Of a stretch of 64,000 nt of DNA, positions 1-9,228 are shown in pieces. The DNA is from CAYMQB01 sp964392665 (GTDB lineage Bacteria; Hydrothermota; E44-bin80). Under the pieces are notes generated by a model that ran no database searches, was not told the DNA's origin, and saw only the letters and a list, made by a program, of their open reading frames with translations. The DNA is taken from contig CAYMQB010000009.1 of assembly GCA_964392665.1 (NCBI GenBank), forward strand, positions 1 through 64,000. Direction: 5' to 3'. The stretch's first letter is position 1; the number at the start of each line of letters is the position of its first letter. The translations under genes were made by a program, and so were the position numbers.

Positions 1-1976
1 CTCCTGCATTATCGTCGATCGAATGACTGTTGTATATACAATAAGGACCGGAATTGGCAAGGGCAGAACCTTCGTATGGCAGAAAATCATGTGCTGTTGC
101 AGTTACCCAGAGTGTTCCCGGACTAGTTGGAGTGATGCTTAAAGTAACCTGACCACTGGCATTGGTGAAGTCACTAACCCAGGTTTCAGTACCCTTCATT
201 GCACATACGAGTGCACCAGCTACGGGCACTCTGCCATCAGTTACTGTCACGACTAAATCGCTTGGTCCAATAGGAACATTAAGAACATGAGAGGCATAGA
301 GTGGAGTGGGAACGGCAGTCCAGATTTCTGTCATTGGATCTCCACACCACAGGTACATCTTTACATTGGTTTCTGCATATTGCCCCTGAGGGAGGATTAC
401 GGCTGCCGCGTAGTTACTTGTCCAGCCAATATTCCATAAGGTTGAATCACAATAAGCCTTGTAAAGTGCTTTGTCATAAGTATGGTTTGGCGTTGTATAT
501 GATGGGTCTGAGGCACCAAGTGCAGCGACACCTCCGCCAGGATATTTTCTAGTCCAGCATTCGCATAGACATTCGCTTGCGTTGATGTCACCTGTTACAC
601 AGGCGATGTTAAAAACAACAGGCGTTTCGTCTCCATTCGTAAGTGCATTTACATTCGTAGTCGACCAGTTTTCATTTGGGACATCCCACTGCCACCAAAT
701 GTATGTATCTCCATGACCACGATAATTAACGACATTTCTACCAGCGTTAATCGCTGCGGTCACAGTGGCATTTGTCTGTCCTGATTTTGCGCCCATAATT
801 GTGTCCATTGTAGGTGTGAAATAGGAATACGGGTAGTTGTAAATTTCTCTCTTGCACTGAGAGTATTTACCAGGATAATCCTGCTTATGTGCAACCAATG
901 AAGATTTTATTAACCAGTCGTTAATAGGGGGATCTTTCGCATACTTCAGGAATTTGTTAACTACCTCGGTAACCTTACCTGTAGATGTTGCGGATAATCT
1001 TGCAATTGCAAGTTCAGCATAAAAGTCTCCACCTGAAATAAATGAATACCAGGCATCAGATGCAAAACCGTATCCCGTATAAGTTGGTATTTGAGCAACA
1101 TCGCCCACAAGTAGTACATATTCCGTGCCATATGTATTGTAATGATTCGTAATGTATGTCTTGATTGCCGAGGAATTAGAACCAGCGCTAGAAGAAGGCA
1201 CAACATCTATGGTGATACCTTTCTTGTGATACCAATCCGTCAAAGGGGCTGCTGCTGTGATATAACTATCGTATATAATTGCAAGATAATTGATGTCTGC
1301 ATCTCTATTTGTTACATTCATCCAATCATAGTTGAGTATTGCGTTTTTATACATAGCATTGTATCTTGGAGCTACCGTAATTGCCTGGTGATTTCCACCA
1401 CTTATGTTTATTCTGATTTTTATCTTTTTGAATGCAGTTAGTTCTTTTGTTGATGGATTGTACTGAAAAGGGTAGATCGTTAGATTCGTGAGTGTGACGT
1501 CCCTCCAGATTTTGAGATCAGAAAGTTTTACAATTGAAGATGGATAATTGACGTTATGGGTATAGAAGTCGTTGTCAATAGTGAAATCCTTCTTGATGTT
1601 GTTATCCGTTGTTGGTTCTTGAAATGGATAGATGTTGTAACCGGAGAATGTTTGAGTTTCATAATTTATAATTTCATAGCTTAGATTACATTTTTCTGGA
1701 ACACCAACATTAGCGACAATTGCCGGGATTTCCGGTTTACCAATATCGAGAATGGTAGAAATATAGTTGCTTAGAGAAATACGATTATATGGAATTCCAT
1801 TCACAACTTCTACGTTTGCTTCGAAGCCGGGAATGCTTACTTCAAGAATTATTGCGTCTTCTGTTTGATTCAGTATCGTAACGGATTCTTCTTGTGAACC
1901 AAAGTTATCTAATGGAACCCATCCAGCCCAGCAGAGTGACGCAAGGAGTAAAAAAAGAACCACAAAATACTTCATC
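1..1976 (-). CDS. secreted C25 (gingipain-like) peptidase, partial, apparent frameshift after signal peptide
   Basis: Minus-strand gene running off the left edge. An ATG at 1976 follows a good AGGAGG site and encodes a signal peptide (MKYFVVLFLLLASLCWAG). The run of four C at 1918-1921 (GGGG in the gene) then shifts the frame by one. From 1918 to base 1 the -1 frame is open and continues as VPLDNFGSQEES. That body has a C25 propeptide-like region, the catalytic histidine motif NYRGHGD (about 710) and the cysteine motif NIACVTGD (about 600), both matching gingipains. An Ig-like domain follows. The frameshift may be a sequencing or assembly error, or a real mutation. The protein is probably an exported cysteine peptidase, paralogous to the next gene. 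The missing C-terminus should carry a sorting domain. Confidence 0.8.
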
Positions 1977-2034
1977 TTCCCTCCTTTTTGAAATTTCGTT
2001 TAGCTATCTATGAAATTCACCTCCTTCCTATTGT

Positions 2035-2063
2035 TTTATACAAGTTTACAGAGATTTTGTCAA
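2035..2063 (-). promoter_or_regulatory. sigma70-type promoter for the first C25 gene
   Basis: On the minus strand TTGACA (2058-2063) and TATAAA (2035-2040) are 17 bases apart. The leader of about 50 bases holds two Shine-Dalgarno sequences, a perfect AAGGAGGTGA near 2013-2022 and the one used at the ATG at 1976. Confidence 0.75.
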
Positions 2064-2088
2064 GCGAAAAGTTGGGAAATATGGTATT

Positions 2089-5000
2089 TTAAAAATTACT
2101 CAACTTAATAAGTTTCCTTAACAGAATTATATCTTTCGATTTTAACCTTATGAAGTAAACACCACTTCCCACTGTACTTCCATCCTCACCTTTACCATTC
2201 CACATTACCGATGAGCGAAGCAACGCGCGTCCCGAGCCTAATGACTGATGACTTATGACTGATGACAGGTCTTTTACCAACCTTCCACTGACATCATAGA
2301 TGCAGAGCGAAATTGGAAATTGGGAAACTGGTAAATTACTATTTCCTATTTTTCCAATTTCGGGGATTCTATATCTTATATCTACCTTTTTTGTAAATGG
2401 ATTTGGAGAGATTGTTAATTTCGAATTTCGAATTTCGAATTTCGAATTTTCCGATTTTTCAATACCCGTATACTGAGGAGGGTCTGTCGTAAACTTTAAA
2501 GCAATTCCGTCATCGATAATCGAAGCTCCATCGGCATAGTTACCATTGTAAAGGTATTCCAAACCAATGTTTTGTTCCTTGTTTTCGATGCCTATGGTGC
2601 AAGAGGAATTGTTTATTATGGTTCTATACTGACATGTAATTTCTCCATCACCTGTAATAGTGGGGTAATATATTGGGTTATAAATAATTGCTTCGAAGGT
2701 TTCAGGGTCATCAGGATGAGGAATAGAATCACAGTATGTATGATATATCCTGCTCCATTCGACGATGAACCTGTGGTTTTCAGAATCATATTTATAGTAG
2801 ATATGATAAGGATTAGGAAGACTATCGCTAAGGTCGTCCCAGAATGGTGCAATTATATTTGGAGGCCCATATGTATCAGGAATCGGCCAGTTTGAATATG
2901 TTCCAAGATTCGTGTGTCCGGCAGCAATCCAACCGTTTGCACATATCGATACGGAATCATACCCTATCCCGTAATAGGAAAATGTGAATGGAAGAGGTAG
3001 CGTGGATGTTCTATCTTCCCACAGAGGGAGTAGAATCCCAGTACCTCCGTAGTTCGGGTCGATCTCAATCCAGCTGTATATAGGCGCTTCGTTATATTCG
3101 GTATCGTTATTATCGTAAGCGTAATAGCCGTAATCATCCGGTCCAGAGGGACTGCCATTTGTTACAGGTCCGATTGTAACTTCAAAACCTAATGTATCTA
3201 TATAGTAGTTACTTGCAGATAGAAAAAGTGTAAAAAAAGCTTTATGACCGGTGTAAACATCCTGGGAGATAGATATGGTAAATCTGTTTGAGGAATTTGC
3301 AGCACTGTTTCCCGGTGCAATATCACTATAAGTTCCAAGTGAGTCGGTAACCAAAATGTAAGGGTCCAGAGTTTTGAGTTTTGCATTCGGGTTTGCTGCA
3401 GAAGCATTTCCGGTATTCTCGAGCGTTACTGCAAGTCCACCGCTTTCACCAGGTTCAGGTATCCCGTTGCCACCGTCGTAGAAAATAAAATCCAAATACT
3501 GAATATTGCAGGCAAACAAAGGAATTTGGAAATATGAATACCAGGTAGAATCGTTATCGCTTATATCAAGGGAAAAACCAAGCGAATCTCCAAATCGCAA
3601 GGAAGCCGGGACACTGAAGTCGAAATCTTCATTGCTTAAAGCAGTATCCTGGGAAGCTATATTTCCAAAATCCTCAAGGGAATCCATTACCGTTACAGAT
3701 GAATTCACGGAGCGCAAGGTTGCAGTTACATTGTAAGAGGTTTGTGTTCCAAAGTTCTTGAGAATTACAGGCATTTCAATGGTTTCATCCGGGTTTACCT
3801 TACCGTCATCGTTTCCGGTGCTTCCTCCGGAATCGTCGTCATCGATCAAGCAGTTTTCGTATCCCACATAGGTATTATTCGAAATAACGAGAACATTAGC
3901 TTCATAGGGTATAAAATTCAGCGCTGTTACTGTTACACTCAGATTTCCAGGAGTTGCAGGATTCAAGAGAAAGTGACAATCACCATTCATAGAAGTGTAT
4001 TTGTATGCATAAATCTCTGTTCCTTTAACCAGGCAAACGACTGCATTTTTAACAGGCTGGAAATTTCCATCTTTAACGAGCACATCGAATCCTGTATTAC
4101 CGCAGTGAATAACGGCAGGATGAGTTACCGTTAGATTTTCTGGAATGTCCGTCCACAAATTCAATTCTGGATCCCCAAGAATATGATAAACCCCGTATTC
4201 AATTTTGGTTGTATCGTATTCAGGATAACAGGAGAACATGAATAATTTACCAGCGTTCATAGCTTGTCCCAGGATAGTAATAGAATCATTGAAAATCGCT
4301 CTATATATTCCCACATCAAGCGGATTGTTCCTGCTTGCATAGGTCCAGTGAGAAGCACCAATAAAGGCAACTCCACCCTTGGGATTACTCGGAGTGCCAG
4401 CTCTTAGCCAGATTTCGCCAAAACATTCTCCACCACTCCAGTTGAACTTGCCAGAACCACAGTTTATGCTCGTCATAACAGGAAGTTTCCATCCATTGGA
4501 GAGATTGTATAGGATGTTGTTTGTGTCGTAGTATGGTTCCCGCCATCCGTATCCCCAACCACCGCCTCTGTAGTTTATGTATGCCCTTCCGTTGTTTATG
4601 GCATTGCTTATCATTGTTGCATTTGCACCGTTTCTTGCAAAGAGTGTATCAGTTGTATATCCGTAAGATTGTACAAGTTTTTGTACCCAGACCTTGGTTT
4701 CAGGTTGAGATTCAAAATCCCTTCCTGCAGCGCACAGGACTTTTCCAAGCCAGGTTGAAGGTGAAACAGGTGCTTTTTCATAACTCAGTATCTTTGCAGT
4801 TACAACATCGAGTTCCAATGTATTATCGACCGAAATTCTACCGATAAGTACATCGGGGAATATATCCGAGCCCTCGAGTTGACTGTATGTAAGGTCCGTA
4901 GCATAGGTGCCGTGACGTGGATCGTTATCGTAAAAGGTGGGCATCGAGTTGATATCTCCTATAAGAAGGACATAATCAGGCGGTACAGGCCAGGTGTTGT

Positions 5001-5823
5001 AAGCGCCTAAAATAAAATTCTTTATCTGGTAGTTTGTTGAGCCCACTTCCGAAATTTTCTTGACGACCGTTTGGTTGCCCTTTCTGTTTTTCCAATCCGC
5101 TAGTGAGAGTATGTTGTTGTAAAGGGCGTCAGGAACAATTATCAGGTAGCTACCTCTTTCCGCCCTTTTCCCTCCAACTATGTCGTCGTAGTTAACGAAA
5201 AATCTCTTGTAGAGCGAAATGAAAGCTTCTGAGAATTTTTCTCTTCTTTTGTATTTTGGATTTTCTGGATTTGTGTAAGAAAATGAAATTTCAATTTCCA
5301 TCTTCCTTATAATTCTTATCTGGCGTTTTTGTGGATTGTATGTAACAGGGAAAATAGTGAGTGGCATAAATCTCACATCTCTCATTATTGCAGGGGGACC
5401 TGTTTCTAAAGCTCTTTCTGGATACCAGATGTCTTTTACGTAGAATTCCATATCGCAATTGAATGCTGGTTTCTCATAATCTGTCCCTCGATTATAAGGG
5501 ATAATATCAATACCCTTTTTTGTATAACTTTCGGTGCTGATGATTCGAGCGTGACATTCAGCATTATCGGGAATAGCAATAAAGCGGGTAATGGCAGGTA
5601 GTTCCGGTTTGCCCACTGAACGGGTTGTTCCTTCGAGCGGGAGTAATATTTTTTTATAACCGTTTTCGCTAATTATGTTCGATTCAGGGAATTGTATCTT
5701 TATACGGATTCTTTGATTGGTTGAGTTAAGCACATTGATGCTTATTGCGTTTTTATTGAATGCAGAAACGACTTGGGAAGAGAAAACTATTAGTAAAAAG
5801 ATGCATTTTGCGGTTTTTCTCAT
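2089..5823 (-). CDS. secreted C25-family protein with type-A C-terminal sorting domain
   Basis: About 1,244 residues. The start is placed at ATG 5823 (MRKTAKC) because the -10 box ends 7 bases upstream; an ATG at 5832 overlaps that box. A signal peptide is followed by a propeptide-like N-terminus, a C25 catalytic-like domain (roughly residues 220-560), an Ig-like domain, two CARDB-like repeats and a C-terminal domain (SPNPF ... YDVSGRLV ... GVYFIRL) of the type IX sorting or FlgD-like class. The cysteine motif SINCGSGKF is present. Where gingipains have GHG, this protein has RGGGWGYGW, so the catalytic histidine is missing and activity is uncertain. The C-terminal region contains in-frame runs of short degenerate repeats. 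Probably a cell-surface or secreted protein. Confidence 0.85.
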   Translation of the reverse strand: MRKTAKCIFLLIVFSSQVVSAFNKNAISINVLNSTNQRIRIKIQFPESNIISENGYKKILLPLEGTTRSVGKPELPAITRFIAIPDNAECHARIISTESYTKKGIDIIPYNRGTDYEKPAFNCDMEFYVKDIWYPERALETGPPAIMRDVRFMPLTIFPVTYNPQKRQIRIIRKMEIEISFSYTNPENPKYKRREKFSEAFISLYKRFFVNYDDIVGGKRAERGSYLIIVPDALYNNILSLADWKNRKGNQTVVKKISEVGSTNYQIKNFILGAYNTWPVPPDYVLLIGDINSMPTFYDNDPRHGTYATDLTYSQLEGSDIFPDVLIGRISVDNTLELDVVTAKILSYEKAPVSPSTWLGKVLCAAGRDFESQPETKVWVQKLVQSYGYTTDTLFARNGANATMISNAINNGRAYINYRGGGWGYGWREPYYDTNNILYNLSNGWKLPVMTSINCGSGKFNWSGGECFGEIWLRAGTPSNPKGGVAFIGASHWTYASRNNPLDVGIYRAIFNDSITILGQAMNAGKLFMFSCYPEYDTTKIEYGVYHILGDPELNLWTDIPENLTVTHPAVIHCGNTGFDVLVKDGNFQPVKNAVVCLVKGTEIYAYKYTSMNGDCHFLLNPATPGNLSVTVTALNFIPYEANVLVISNNTYVGYENCLIDDDDSGGSTGNDDGKVNPDETIEMPVILKNFGTQTSYNVTATLRSVNSSVTVMDSLEDFGNIASQDTALSNEDFDFSVPASLRFGDSLGFSLDISDNDSTWYSYFQIPLFACNIQYLDFIFYDGGNGIPEPGESGGLAVTLENTGNASAANPNAKLKTLDPYILVTDSLGTYSDIAPGNSAANSSNRFTISISQDVYTGHKAFFTLFLSASNYYIDTLGFEVTIGPVTNGSPSGPDDYGYYAYDNNDTEYNEAPIYSWIEIDPNYGGTGILLPLWEDRTSTLPLPFTFSYYGIGYDSVSICANGWIAAGHTNLGTYSNWPIPDTYGPPNIIAPFWDDLSDSLPNPYHIYYKYDSENHRFIVEWSRIYHTYCDSIPHPDDPETFEAIIYNPIYYPTITGDGEITCQYRTIINNSSCTIGIENKEQNIGLEYLYNGNYADGASIIDDGIALKFTTDPPQYTGIEKSENSKFEIRNSKLTISPNPFTKKVDIRYRIPEIGKIGNSNLPVSQFPISLCIYDVSGRLVKDLSSVISHQSLGSGRALLRSSVMWNGKGEDGSTVGSGVYFIRLKSKDIILLRKLIKLSNF

Positions 5824-5830
5824 GTCTATC

Positions 5831-5859
5831 ATTGTAATTCTTTTGCCTTATTTTGTCAA
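5831..5859 (-). promoter_or_regulatory. promoter of the second C25 gene, leaderless
   Basis: TTGACA (5854-5859) and TACAAT (5831-5836) on the minus strand, spacer 17. The -10 ends 7 bases before the ATG at 5823, so the transcript should begin at or beside the start codon. Confidence 0.75.
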
Positions 5860-5985
5860 GGAGAAAAAATATTGTCATCTGCGATTTAAACAATACGGTG
5901 TCATATTTCATCTCTGAAATACCATACCCTTCAGCATGACAATGAACGGTAAAAGTTTCAACCACGATTCTGATTCTTCGGGTGA

Positions 5986-6576
5986 TTACAGTCTGATGCC
6001 GAGGGAAAACGATAATCCTTGTATAGAAATTGTTTCTTCAAGAGGGGGATAGTAAAAGTTCCCAAAAATAAGGTCAATTCTTGTCTCTAAAGAAAGGGAA
6101 GTCTTAATTATGTGTCGAAAACCTGCGGAAGTCAAAAAGCAATAGCCCATTCCTTGATAATTTTTCCAGGTCGTGATTTTCCATCCGGGTGCATAATATA
6201 CATTCTTTGACTGTTCGTGAAAATATAACCAGTTGATTCTTGCTGCAACGAACGGGGAAAGTCTTTTTCTAAAAATCTCGTAGTTTAGCTCGAAACCTGT
6301 AAGTGTTATATATTTCGAAGATATTGAACTAACGAGTTCAGTACCTGACATAGATTCAATGTAAAGACTTCTTCCCTTGTTGCGAGTAATCTGAAAACCC
6401 AATGAAGCGCCTAATTTTTCACCGGTTATGAAAATTACATTTATCCCTGCTCCAAGAGAAGGAGAAAACTCCTTGAGAAAGACCGATGAGAGTGAGAGTT
6501 GTGCTCCAATACGTTCTTTCTCAACAGTAGGAGTTGCGAATATAATCGATAGAGACAGAAGAATGGGTGCAATCAT
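5986..6576 (-). CDS. predicted exported beta-rich (outer-membrane-type) protein
   Basis: 196 residues, family not recognised. The N-terminus (MIAPILLSLSIIFATPT) looks like a signal peptide. The rest alternates short hydrophobic and polar stretches with many Gly and aromatic residues and ends in FSLGIRL, as in small outer-membrane beta barrels. It starts 15 bases after the ffh stop and has no promoter of its own that I can see, so it is probably co-transcribed with ffh. The barrel assignment is inference from composition. Confidence 0.55.
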   Translation of the reverse strand: MIAPILLSLSIIFATPTVEKERIGAQLSLSSVFLKEFSPSLGAGINVIFITGEKLGASLGFQITRNKGRSLYIESMSGTELVSSISSKYITLTGFELNYEIFRKRLSPFVAARINWLYFHEQSKNVYYAPGWKITTWKNYQGMGYCFLTSAGFRHIIKTSLSLETRIDLIFGNFYYPPLEETISIQGLSFSLGIRL

Positions 6577-6591
6577 TTTCTTTATAATTAT

Positions 6592-7908
6592 TTAACTCAT
6601 CATATCGCGTAAAGAAAACCCCTTTTTACCTTTCGACATCTGCTTCATCATCTTTTTCATTGTGCCGAAATCCTTTAGTAATCTGTTTACTTCGCCGACA
6701 GTTGTTCCGCTACCTGCAGCAATTCTCTTTCTTCTACTTCCATCGATTATTTTGGGATTATTTCTTTCAGGCAGGGTCATCGAGTCGACAATAGCTTCTA
6801 TTCGAATTAATGATTTCTCATCTATATCCATTCTCTCTATGCTTTTCATACCCGGTATTAAGCCGGCAAGTTTTTCAAGCGGTCCAAGTTTTTTGACCAT
6901 TCTTAGTTGTTTTCTGAAATCTTCCAGGGTAAAGCTGGCTTCTCTGTATTTCCTTGCCGTTTCCTCTGCTTCTTCTCTGTCTATTACTTCTTGCGCCCTT
7001 TCCACAAGTGTTGAAAGATCACCCATTCCGAGTATCCTTGAAGCCATTCTATCCGCATGGAAAGGTTCTATGTCACCGGGTTTTTCACCTATTCCCAGGA
7101 GCTTGATAGGTTTTTTTGTAACATATCTTAAGGAAAGGGCAGCCCCACCTCGTGCATCTCCATCCATTTTCGTCAGCATTATGCCGTCGAAATCAATCCT
7201 TTCCTGGAATGTTTTTCCAATGTTCACAGCATCCTGACCCGTCATCGCGTCCAGAACCAACAGGATTTCTTTTGGGGACAAGAGCTTCTTCAGTCGCACA
7301 AGTTCTTCAACCATTTCATTGTCTATATGTAATCTTCCTGCAGTATCGAGTATTACGGGACTATAACCTTTTTCCTTTGAGAATTTAACTGCACTGAGCG
7401 CAATTTGCTCAACCTTATTATCTCTGGTTTCGTAGAAAGGAAATTTGTTTTGCTCAGCCATAATCTTTAGTTGTTCTACTGCAGCAGGTCTTTTAAGATC
7501 ACAGGGGACAAGAAGGGGGGATTTTCCTCGCCTTTTTAAAAGATATGCTATTTTGATAGCAGTTGTTGTCTTTCCAGAACCCTGTAAACCGATAAGCATT
7601 ATTATGCCCGGTTTACCATCCGATTTAAGCTCCGTTTTTTCCTTGGAGTAGAGAAAATCGGTTAGTTCCTCATAGACAACTTTCAGTAAGGTTTCTCCTG
7701 GAGTAAAGCTCGTAAGCACCCTTTCTCCGGTTGTGCTTTCTCTTAATTTCTCCAAAAAGGCTCCGACAACCTTGTAGTTAACATCTGCCTCGAGAAGTGC
7801 GAGTTTTATATCGCGCAAACCTCTGTCGATATCTTTGCGCGACAGTTTACCTTTTTTCTTAAGGTTTGTGAATATTTTTCCTAATTTTTCGGCAATATTT
7901 TCAAACAT
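6592..7908 (-). CDS. ffh: signal recognition particle protein Ffh (SRP54)
   Basis: 438 residues, normal length for Ffh. It binds 4.5S RNA and delivers nascent membrane and secreted proteins to the Sec machinery with FtsY. In order: an N-terminal four-helix domain (MFENIAEKLGKIF), the GTPase domain with P-loop GLQGSGKTT (about residue 108), DTAGRLH and TKMDGDARGG, then the methionine-rich M domain with GSGTTVGEVNRLL and KKMMKQM near the end. ATG start at 7908. It is transcribed divergently from iscS. Confidence 0.97.
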   Translation of the reverse strand: MFENIAEKLGKIFTNLKKKGKLSRKDIDRGLRDIKLALLEADVNYKVVGAFLEKLRESTTGERVLTSFTPGETLLKVVYEELTDFLYSKEKTELKSDGKPGIIMLIGLQGSGKTTTAIKIAYLLKRRGKSPLLVPCDLKRPAAVEQLKIMAEQNKFPFYETRDNKVEQIALSAVKFSKEKGYSPVILDTAGRLHIDNEMVEELVRLKKLLSPKEILLVLDAMTGQDAVNIGKTFQERIDFDGIMLTKMDGDARGGAALSLRYVTKKPIKLLGIGEKPGDIEPFHADRMASRILGMGDLSTLVERAQEVIDREEAEETARKYREASFTLEDFRKQLRMVKKLGPLEKLAGLIPGMKSIERMDIDEKSLIRIEAIVDSMTLPERNNPKIIDGSRRKRIAAGSGTTVGEVNRLLKDFGTMKKMMKQMSKGKKGFSLRDMMS

Positions 7909-7955
7909 TAGATTTTCCGATTAGCCATTTTTCTGCTAACCAAAGTTCGTTAAAG

Positions 7956-7982
7956 ATTATATAAATTTTGCCTTGTTGTCAA
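7956..7982 (-). promoter_or_regulatory. probable ffh promoter
   Basis: TTGACA (7977-7982) and TATAAT (7956-7961) on the minus strand. The spacer is 15 bases, shorter than the 17 used elsewhere in the window. It lies back to back with the iscS promoter. Confidence 0.5.
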
Positions 7983-8017
7983 GTGAAAAAGGGGATTGTG
8001 CTTAATCAATTAAAAAC

Positions 8018-8046
8018 TTGACAAAAATAGTATAATTTACTATATT
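8018..8046 (+). promoter_or_regulatory. iscS promoter, leaderless
   Basis: TTGACA (8018-8023), 17-base spacer, TATATT (8041-8046). The box ends 7 bases before the ATG at 8054 and no Shine-Dalgarno lies between, so iscS mRNA is predicted to be leaderless. Confidence 0.75.
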
Positions 8047-8053
8047 ATTGAAT

Positions 8054-9220
8054 ATGAGAGTGAAAAAGGTATATCTTGACAATGCCGCTACGACCAAATG
8101 CGACAGCAGAGTTATTGAAACAATGATGCCTTTCTTTTCAGAGAAATATGCTGTTGCATCTTCCGAGTTCAGTCATTCCCCTGGAATTGATGCAAAGGAT
8201 GCGCTTGATGCTGCAAGGTCTGTTATTGCGGATAAAATCGGGGCAAAAACCGAAGAGATTATTTTCACATCTTGTGGAACAGAATCGAATAACTATGCAA
8301 TTAAGGGGGTTGCGGCTGCTCATAGAAAAAAAGGAAACCATATTATTACGGCTGTAATCGAGCATCGCTCTGTTCTTGAGTCAGTAAAAAGCCTTGAACG
8401 GCAAGGTTTTAGGATTACAGCACTCCCTGTTGCGAGAAATGGACAGATAGAATTAAAGGATTTAAGAAAAGCAATAACAAGGAAAACCATACTTGTATCC
8501 ATTCAGACAGTTAATCAAGAAACGGGGGTAGTCCAGGATACAGAATCCATCGGAAACATATGCAGGGAAAAAGGTATTATATTTCATACTGATGCAGCTC
8601 TTGGTTTTTGTCGATTACCACTCGATGTTAAGAGATTTCATTTAGATCTTATGTCGATTACGGCTCACAAGATACATGGACCAAAGGGTGTTGGTGCACT
8701 TTATGTCAAAAATGGCATAGAGATATCAAAATGGATGGATGGTGGTTTTAACGAATTCAACAGGAGGGCTGGGACAGAAAATGTGGCTGGCATAGTTGGT
8801 TTTGCAAAAGCCGCTCTTTTGGTGAAACCTGATGAAATCGAGAAGATGGATGGGTTAAGAAAAAGACTTTATGGTGGAATAATGAAAGAATTGGATGAAG
8901 TAAGGTTGAATGGAACGATTAATAACACTATTCCGACGATGCTAAATCTTTCATTCGGATACGTGGAGGGTGAATCAGTACTACTTCATCTCGATATGCG
9001 TGGAATAGCAGTAATAACCGGTTCTGCCTGTTTTAGCCGTTCGTTGAAGCCGAGTTATGTATTGAAGGCAATGGGATTAACGCATGAAGAATCTCATGGT
9101 TCTATCAGATTTAGTTTTTCCAGGTTCAATACGGAAGAGGAAATTGACTATACCATCGCTGCTGTTTGCGATGTTGTAAAGAAACTAAGGGAGATAAGCC
9201 CTATAACACCCAGAAAGTAA
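8054..9220 (+). CDS. iscS: cysteine desulfurase (NifS/IscS family)
   Basis: 388 residues from ATG 8054. PLP enzyme that takes sulfur from L-cysteine for Fe-S cluster assembly and sulfur relay. The N-terminal motif YLDNAATTK, the PLP-lysine motif SITAHKIHGPKG (about residue 200) and the active-site cysteine loop GSACFSRSLKPSYVL (about residue 323) are all present. In most IscS/NifS proteins this loop reads GSACSSGS. It is the first gene of a three-gene sulfur cassette with an IscU-like scaffold and a TusA-like carrier. The upstream in-frame TTG at 8048 is not favoured because it overlaps the promoter. Confidence 0.95.
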   Translation: MRVKKVYLDNAATTKCDSRVIETMMPFFSEKYAVASSEFSHSPGIDAKDALDAARSVIADKIGAKTEEIIFTSCGTESNNYAIKGVAAAHRKKGNHIITAVIEHRSVLESVKSLERQGFRITALPVARNGQIELKDLRKAITRKTILVSIQTVNQETGVVQDTESIGNICREKGIIFHTDAALGFCRLPLDVKRFHLDLMSITAHKIHGPKGVGALYVKNGIEISKWMDGGFNEFNRRAGTENVAGIVGFAKAALLVKPDEIEKMDGLRKRLYGGIMKELDEVRLNGTINNTIPTMLNLSFGYVEGESVLLHLDMRGIAVITGSACFSRSLKPSYVLKAMGLTHEESHGSIRFSFSRFNTEEEIDYTIAAVCDVVKKLREISPITPRK

Positions 9221-9228
9221 GGGGAAAA

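Noticed and set aside
2010..2025. separate small gene behind the perfect AAGGAGGTGA
   Set aside because: It could encode only six codons from GTG 2016; more likely an extra ribosome-binding site in the leader.
8031..8036. TATAAT as the iscS -10 box
   Set aside because: The spacing to TTGACA would be only 7 bases; TATATT at 8041 has the correct 17.
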